Positions 57,630-64,000 of a DNA stretch of 64,000 nucleotides are shown piece after piece. The notes beneath the pieces were generated by a model that was given only the letters and a program-made list of their open reading frames with translations, made no database searches and had not been told where the DNA came from. The stretch is from Chrysoperla carnea (Eukaryota; Arthropoda; Insecta; Neuroptera; Chrysopidae), in assembly GCF_905475395.1 (NCBI RefSeq), contig NC_058337.1:117236368-117300367 (forward strand), in the 5' to 3' direction. Both the position numbers and the translations under genes were made by a program. Each line of letters starts with the position of its first letter. Position 1 is the stretch's first letter.

Positions 57630-58071
57630 TCCTATATATTATAAATGTGAAAGTAAGGATGTTTGTTTGTTTGTTTGTTACGCTTTCACACCAAAACTAG
57701 CGAATGGTTTTTAATGAAACTGTACAGCAATATCGCTCATCCACCAGAATAACACATGAGCTATTAATTATAAGGATGTAGATATTTAAAAAAAATTTAA
57801 AAAAATATATTTAATCTGAAATTTACTATTTTATATTTTTACAGAAATCTTTAATTTATGATTCAAAATAATGATCGCAGAGATGGAGCTAAATTATCAT
57901 CATTTGGTTATGACTATTTTACAAATTAAAAAATTGAAATCTGTGCATTAGCTGCGTAAAACAATCCCTTCAAGTGTTATGGAAGGAGGATAAGTGAGAT
58001 CAAGAGAGGTGGAGACCATAAAGCGGTGGTTTTTACTTTTAAGCCCAGTGAAGTGGGCGGGTATCAAGCTA
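57630..58071 (+). mobile_element. Helitron-like non-autonomous element
   Basis: Starts TCCTATATATTATAAATGTG with GAAAGTAAGGATG, (TTTG)n and TTACGCTTTCACACC. Ends GAAGTGGGCGGGTATCAAGC followed by TA, so the terminal CTAG is mutated to CTAT. The 3' half matches 12.86-13.01 kb and both ends match 44.6-44.8 kb. Confidence 0.78.
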
Positions 58072-60072
58072 TAATTTTCTAAAACTAACCTAACTACCCT
58101 GTCCGTGAAGTAACTCTTCATCTTCATCATATCCATATGAAGTTAAATGAATATGTAGATCATCCATATTCAAATTGCTGACCATCTTGTTATTTTAAAA
58201 AGCGCAAACATTGATACACAAGCTGATAAAACATACACACCCGGTATTTTAACATGCAGTTAATTTAAAAAGAATAACAAATAAAATTAATTAAAATATG
58301 TTTTTAAACATCCCACGCGAAGAGTAAGGTTTTATTTTGTCTTCGATAGGTATATTTTATTTATTTGATCAGTTATCACAAGACACAAGCTACCGGTGTG
58401 GTGGTCAATTTTGATAAATGTTTATATGTATGATAGTTTGACGTCACAATCAGATAATAGTAAACGATTCGATGTGGTTTTTAGTGGTTTAAACTTTAAA
58501 TAACCCAATATAGTGTATTTTATTCGATACCTGGAGTATTGACTTTTTGTGGAATTTTCGTCCCAAATGTAAAAAATACCTGTTAAAATAAAAAATTTAA
58601 ATTTAAATTTAAATAAAAAAATACTTTTTAAGGAACACGCTTTTATTATATTAAAAAGTAAAAAAACAAATTTTCCTATGAGTCAGTTATACTTGACTAT
58701 TTGTAACTGATGGAGGCCCTAAATTTTAAATATCATGGATTATTGGGAGCGCCTAAAGCATTAACAATTAGTGAGACACGAATGACACATAATAAAAATT
58801 ATTTTCTCCTGTTTAGTACAATAAAAGCTTGTTTCTCAAAAATTTTTTTTTTTTTAAATTTTTAATTGAATACTAAAATACGTATTCAATATGGTGGAAG
58901 CGAGGGGAAGCAATTCATGCATTATCATTCGACTTACAATCGGAAAACGGGAAGTAGGTCAAATTCTGTTTTTTGGTTTTATTTTTACGTTTTGGATAAA
59001 TAATTGGTAATAACAAAAGTAAAGGAAATTTAACTATTTATATTTATTATAATGTTTAGAGAATCTTTTGGGAGTCTTGAAAAGATGAGTGATTTACGTC
59101 AAGAAAACTGGTTTTTTGGGTGCTTGATGGAAAAATAATAAAAAAGAAACAGTTGGGTTTGGCCTTACCGAAAATTGTTATTTGAAATGTTCAAAAAAGA
59201 AAATTGTGATAAGATTGAAGGCTAATAAATGAACCACTTAGTTGTGTTTCATGCTGTGTAACGGTTGTGTTTTTTAGTAGGGGGCTCAATATATTTTTCA
59301 TTGAAAGAAAATAGGTTTTTTGTTTTTTTTTTGTTTTTGGTTTTTATTAGTAATACCTTTTAAGTCCCTATTCAAACATTCAATATTTTAGAGTATTTCA
59401 TTCAGAAATTAAATTATTAATTTTAGATATATTCATAATTTTTCTATAATCATGAGAGTCCAGAAATAAGGACTGGTTTCTCTAAGGGGAGTAATTACTT
59501 ATTATTCAAAGTAGGTAAATTTTGATCTGTGCAATGATATTTACATTGGTGTCTAGACAAGGACATTTTAATAATTAATTTAAAATTCAAATTAATTAAG
59601 TAATTTAATATTATCAAACAATTTTATAGAAATTTTTTAATTACAGGCCTATTTTTAATAATAATTATTGTAATTAAGTTTTTTGTATATGCATATGGTT
59701 TTTAAACAATTATAAACAATTATTCAACAAATTTTTCTTGAATAAAATTGAATATTTAAATTTAAAACAAAAATTCAACCAAAAGGAAATTGTTAAATTT
59801 AATTTTTTTTGATATTTTTTGTGATCTAATCTAAAGTGAATGAAAACTTAATTTATTCCATTTGTGAGTAAATCATTCGGAATAAAGTTTTTGTAAAAAT
59901 CTTCGTTTGTATTCAACTGAATGAAATATCAAATGGTAGAAAGATGTTATGTGCCCTTTTTTGCAACATGTTAACCAATATTATTAAAATTTATTTTGTT
60001 AAGCAAAAATAACACGTAACATTAGGAAAAATCTATTCAAACTGGTTTGTATTATAAGGACTAAAATAACAA
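58072..60072. other. A+T-rich intergenic stretch
   Basis: No gene recognised. Confidence 0.5.
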
Positions 60073-60145
60073 GACCGTGTGGCCTAATGGATAAGGCGTC
60101 GGACTTCGTATCCGAAGATTGCAGGTTCGAGTCCTGTCACGGTCG
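60073..60145 (+). tRNA. tRNA-Arg (TCG), copy 3 (T37)
   Basis: Identical to copy 1 at 72 of 73 positions. The anticodon loop is CTTCGTA, so position 37 is T. All four stems, boxes A and B, the G discriminator, the preceding ACAA and a TTTTT run 10 bases downstream are intact. Position 37 is a purine in almost all known cytosolic tRNAs because it supports codon-anticodon stacking and is the m1G site in tRNA-Arg of this type. This copy may therefore be impaired, silent, or a tolerated variant. Confidence 0.93.
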
Positions 60146-60429
60146 AATATGTGTTTTTACCTTTTTTATACTTCACAGTTTATTTTTCAATAATCGTAGG
60201 ATACATTTTTTTACCTCGTATTTGGTTTGGTTATTTACCAAACAAGTTGAGTTAAAATTTCTTTCCATACGATAAATAGCCGACTCAAATTTACGATATG
60301 AGCTAATGATAATCATGTAGTACAAGGTAAGTAGCTTGAGCTGAATGCGTATTTGGATGAGAAAGTTCAATAATTTCGTCCCTTTGTTGACTTTGATGAT
60401 GACTTCCCCAATTTTAATTATATGGCAAT
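60146..60429. other. Spacer
   Basis: No feature recognised. Confidence 0.5.
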
Positions 60430-60650
60430 AGGTACACTTTCAGAGATACGTACCTGCAGTCGGGGGTTTTTGGGGTCAATGGTCACGATTCCGAATGGCG
60501 ATATCTTCCCCCCTTCTTGGGGTTTTTTGCCCTTCGTTGACCTAACAATTTGGACCAGCGGAATCATCCCAGGAGGGGGAGGGGGACTATATCGATTTTC
60601 TGACCTCAGAATAGTGATCAACAATAGTTTAGCCTTTTTTTATCTAAAAT
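60430..60650. other. G+C-richer island, open on both strands
   Basis: CGGGGGTTTTTGGGGTCAAT, TCTTCCCCCCTTCTTGGGG and GAGGGGGAGGGGG make this the most G/C-run-rich patch of the right half. A plus (76-codon) and a minus (68-codon) frame are both open over it. Its style resembles an arthropod interspersed repeat more than a gene; no domain is seen. Confidence 0.4.
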
Positions 60651-62782
60651 GATTCGTCTATAACTTCTTAAATTTAAGTTCGGACATCGTTAATAGAAAA
60701 AAACATTTTAGAAATATTTCTCTTTATCAACTGATAAATGGAATGATGTATGTACTTAATATATATTTAATTAAGATGTTTTAGAAAATTTTATTAAAAA
60801 TATTTCAGTTGAATATTACAATGAATGAATTTTTTATTACTTATTATTTTATTTACCTAAATAATAGTATGCAATCTTAAATGTTAATCTATCATTCTTA
60901 TTACATGAACAAAAAAATACCTGTTTATTTATTTTAATTATTTTAATATTTTTATAAATATTTATTTTATTATTATTTATATTATTTATTAACCAAGTTG
61001 CTAACATTAAATATATAAAATTTTTATTCAAATTTGAAAAGTTGTAATTTTTATATTTTTATAATGTGGTATTTTGTACTTCATTTAAATTGTAGAAATT
61101 TATCATGATTCAAAAAATGTAGTTTTAATTTTGTTATAATATTAAGATTCTCATCAATGGTGGTGTATTTAAGTTAAAAATCTTATTTCTAATATACCGG
61201 ATATTTCTAATTAAATCCGAAAAATTTGTAAATACTTTCTTCAAATAGCAATTCAAGCCTAGTATTTTAATTTCCGTTTACTTCAATGAAATAACAGATT
61301 TTCCAATGTACATGCAAAATATTTTTAATTAATATTTTGATTAAAATTAAATATACCTGGGTCTAAAATAATGCATTTTAGAATTTTAAAGACTTTCTAA
61401 ATCATAGTTGACGATTTTTATAAATATTGACATCCTGAAATATGTCTCGATTCATAATTAGACATTTCTGATTATCGAAATTACTTTTTCAGTAAAAATT
61501 AATACCATTCTGTTTAACATATATACAGCATTTATTCTAGAATCTATCAATTTAATTTCTGATTAACAATAATTTGTATTTTAATTTAAATTAACTATAA
61601 TTTTTAACAAAAAAAAAAAAAAAATTATTTAACAAATGAAATAACAAATAAAGAAATTTTTCTGAAATTATAAACTACACTATCTAAAAATAAAACTAAT
61701 AAATCTGATCATGATACTCTGAAATTATGCCTTGAATAGGTTGCTTGGTTCATGTTTCAAGTTTATTTTGCAACAAGATAAGGTTGTTGCCAAGGCTAGA
61801 CTAAAAATATACAAATTTCTCAAAAATCTGTCAGTCTTTATATATTCTTCACGACGCTTCCACCATATTTGATCGAATTTCGTTATTTCAGATACAAGTA
61901 TAATTTTTTACAGAGTAATTAATTCAAAAATTTGTTACTTAGGTTAGCAACGCGTGGACTTACTGCACTGTAATAACATCAGATAAGTATTTTCATATTA
62001 CTTAGATTAATTAGAACCGTATTATCCGCTGAATTACCGAACAACTATTATTAACGTAATAAGTCAATTTTTAATGCCCTTAAGCTCTTATTTCTTTCCC
62101 ATGGTTTTTGATTAAAAATTTTATTGGCTGTGAAAGATAGTGGTAACATTACAAAAAACGCCAATATCTGAGTTTTTTTTCAGAAAAATCGCGGCATAAT
62201 CTGTTTTGCAAGAATTATTGGTTGAATGTCAGTGTTTAATGTAAAGAAAAACTTTTGACCAGAAATTCAGCGTTATAATACTTCGAAACTATTAAATTGC
62301 ACAAATTTGCGAAAATAAAAAAACGCATTAAACGGATCATTATCAGTAACAAATAATCGAACCATTTATAAACCAATTAATATCAATAACATAAAACATT
62401 TTTATTTATATAGTTTTAAAAAGTTATTAATTTACAAAAACAACAATAATAATAAAATTCGATTGGCTGTGGTCTATAATACATATACATAAACATATAC
62501 ATAGAGAGATACGTGTATTAAAATGGTGTGGGATGTCTCTGTTGTTCATGTATAATGATAACATTTATTTGAAAATCAAATGCATTATTATTATATTTTT
62601 AACTGATGTGTTGTTTGTGTAATAATAACATTAAACATAAAATGAACATTTATAGTCTGGCAGGTGGAGTATGCAATAAAATTAGATATCGTGGAGTGTG
62701 TTAGCAGCTTTCGTGACAACAGAAAAGAAAATCGGAGTTTTATTGACAAAAATATTCCACCAAAACAAAAATTATCTCTGAA
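60651..62782. other. A+T-rich intergenic stretch
   Basis: No gene recognised. Confidence 0.5.
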
Positions 62783-62810
62783 AAATACTTGCAACAAAAT
62801 GCAAGTATTT
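62783..62810. repeat. Perfect hairpin, 11-bp arms
   Basis: AAATACTTGCA, loop ACAAAA, TGCAAGTATTT. It lies inside a 74-codon open frame of unknown meaning (62664-62888). Confidence 0.8.
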
Positions 62811-62899
62811 GATAATATATTACTACTTATAAGAAGTCTTTCTAAGCTCTGTTACGCCAGCGATACAAATAACGGAAATCGAATTTAAAAATTGCCAAA

Positions 62900-63055
62900 A
62901 TTAGGTACTTTTTAGGTGCTAATTAGGTACCAAAGTCAGAAATTAGGTGCTCTTACACTGCAACTCAATGCTCAAAAGTTGCGTTGTGATGATAGCAACG
63001 CAATGAAAATAATAATGAAATAATAAATTTTAAGGAAACTCAATTAGGTGCTTAA
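62900..63055 (+). repeat. Cluster of TTAGGTRC direct repeats
   Basis: TTAGGTAC or TTAGGTGC(T) occurs at about 62901, 62912, 62922, 62943 and 63044, mostly preceded by AA. An inverted AAGTTGCGTTGTGATGATAGCAACGC stem-like pair lies between. Confidence 0.65.
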
Positions 63056-63217
63056 TAAGTGCTTAATGGCCTGAATTGTGAAATTAATAAATGCATATAC
63101 ATAGTTTCCGGATGATCCTGAGAAAATTTGACATTTGGGAACGTTCTTAAAAGAAAAATTATCAAATATAACTTATGAGAACTCTATAAAATTTCATATT
63201 CACCCCAATGCCTGATC

Positions 63218-63665
63218 AATTTCTTGTATTATAAATACGTATTTCGACTATTCGCACCATGCGTGAGTCTTGTAGGAGCATTTCCATGGTAACGATACAC
63301 TATTGTAATTATAGAATTGCATGAATGCATATATAATTGTATGGATTGCATTTATGACTTATTGAAAATTTAATATTATTGTCTCACAAATTTAAATAAA
63401 ATAATTAAATAAAAATTATAATAATTTACATTTGAAAAATAATATTTATGCAATTTGATTTCTTATTTTCACAATTTTTTATGTATTAAGTTTAATTAAT
63501 TCGTGTTTTTCAATAATTTTAATTTGACATTTTCTATAACATTAACATGTAAAGAACTGCAAATTAGTCATAAAAGCCTCCTTTATCGCCAAAATTTTTC
63601 ACTGGAAGCGCTGGCATCGATTTTATTATCCCTAACATGACTACGCACACAACGAATAACGTAGT
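63218..63665 (+). repeat. Dispersed repeat, copy 2 of 2 (partner at 2.1 kb)
   Basis: Collinear with 2098-2470 (CATGGTAACGATACACTATT, AATTTGACATTT, ATTAACATGTAAAGAACTG, GGAAGCGCTGGCATCG). Confidence 0.65.
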
Positions 63666-64000
63666 TATCATCAGTATGATATACCTAATCGTGATTATTA
63701 TGCTGAGATATGTAACTCGTCACTAATTTGGTGACTGTTTCACCTTTAAATACGAACTTTTAGCTTAATTTTAGTCTTTCAGCTCGTTGTATTACATGCA
63801 AACACATATTGAAAATAATATTTACATACATTCTCACATATAAATACATTTATTATTTAAAATATAGTGAGACATACAGAGACATACATACATAAATGCA
63901 TACATATACATATTTAAAAATGATATGAAGCCACTCCCACACAATAAATGTACAATTTAAAAATGTCACGCGAACTATTTTCTATTCGCTGATTGGTGGT
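63666..64000. other. Spacer with CATA/TACA simple sequence
   Basis: Loose ACATACAT runs between about 63795 and 63920; nothing else recognised. Confidence 0.5.

Noticed and set aside
60087-60275. 62-codon open frame over tRNA-Arg copy 3
   Set aside because: It starts inside the tRNA gene and continues into A+T-rich spacer; no protein resemblance.
1-64000. CRISPR array, operon or prophage-like organisation
   Set aside because: No regularly spaced short repeats with unique spacers, no Shine-Dalgarno-linked gene strings, and clear eukaryotic introns and tRNA genes.

Overview
The window looks like a piece of an insect nuclear chromosome. It is strongly A+T-rich. It carries two exons of a eukaryotic WD40 gene with GT-AG introns and six eukaryotic tRNA genes with oligo-T terminators. 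Repeats include Helitron-like, mariner, hAT and tRNA-derived SINE families of the kind common in arthropods. I cannot name the order or species. There is no bacterial-style gene organisation.

Layout. Positions 1-827 hold the 5' end of a gene on the minus strand: exons 1 and 2 of the insect orthologue of PLAA (phospholipase A2-activating protein, yeast Ufd3/Doa1), a ubiquitin-binding WD40 cofactor of Cdc48/p97. The rest of that gene lies before position 1. The remaining 63 kb contains no protein-coding gene I can recognise. From about 1.2 to 11.7 kb it is densely packed with repeats: a 0.7-kb foldback element, a dispersed element here called family A, a tandem array of tRNA-headed units, a second tandem array with an ~816-bp period, perfect palindromes, and an inverted pair of SINE ends. 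From 12 to 35 kb there are Helitron-like copies, a 300-bp-period satellite, a decayed hAT transposase, a TTAA-ended element, a Tc1/mariner C-terminal remnant, a SINE with a clean target-site duplication, and two copies of a composite foldback whose arms keep an open frame. From 36 to 60 kb there is a loose cluster of tRNA genes: three identical tRNA-Glu(TTC) (36.0, 41.5, 51.9 kb) and three tRNA-Arg(TCG) (56.4, 57.4, 60.1 kb), on both strands and interspersed with more family A, Helitron, SINE and mariner copies. The last 4 kb is A+T-rich sequence with a hairpin, a cluster of short direct repeats and a second copy of the repeat seen at 2.1 kb.

How it works together. The functional content is PLAA (ubiquitin/p97 protein quality control) and the six tRNAs (translation). 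The rest reads as mobile-element debris. I did not find a convincing new multi-gene system. The observations most worth following are: the three tRNA-Arg genes differ only at position 37, one having the very unusual T37; the foldback element whose inverted arms encode the same hydrophobic peptide; the tRNA-headed tandem array; and family A, whose 3' end keeps a palindrome in nearly every copy. All calls come from reading the sequence and from remembered family features. No database search was possible.
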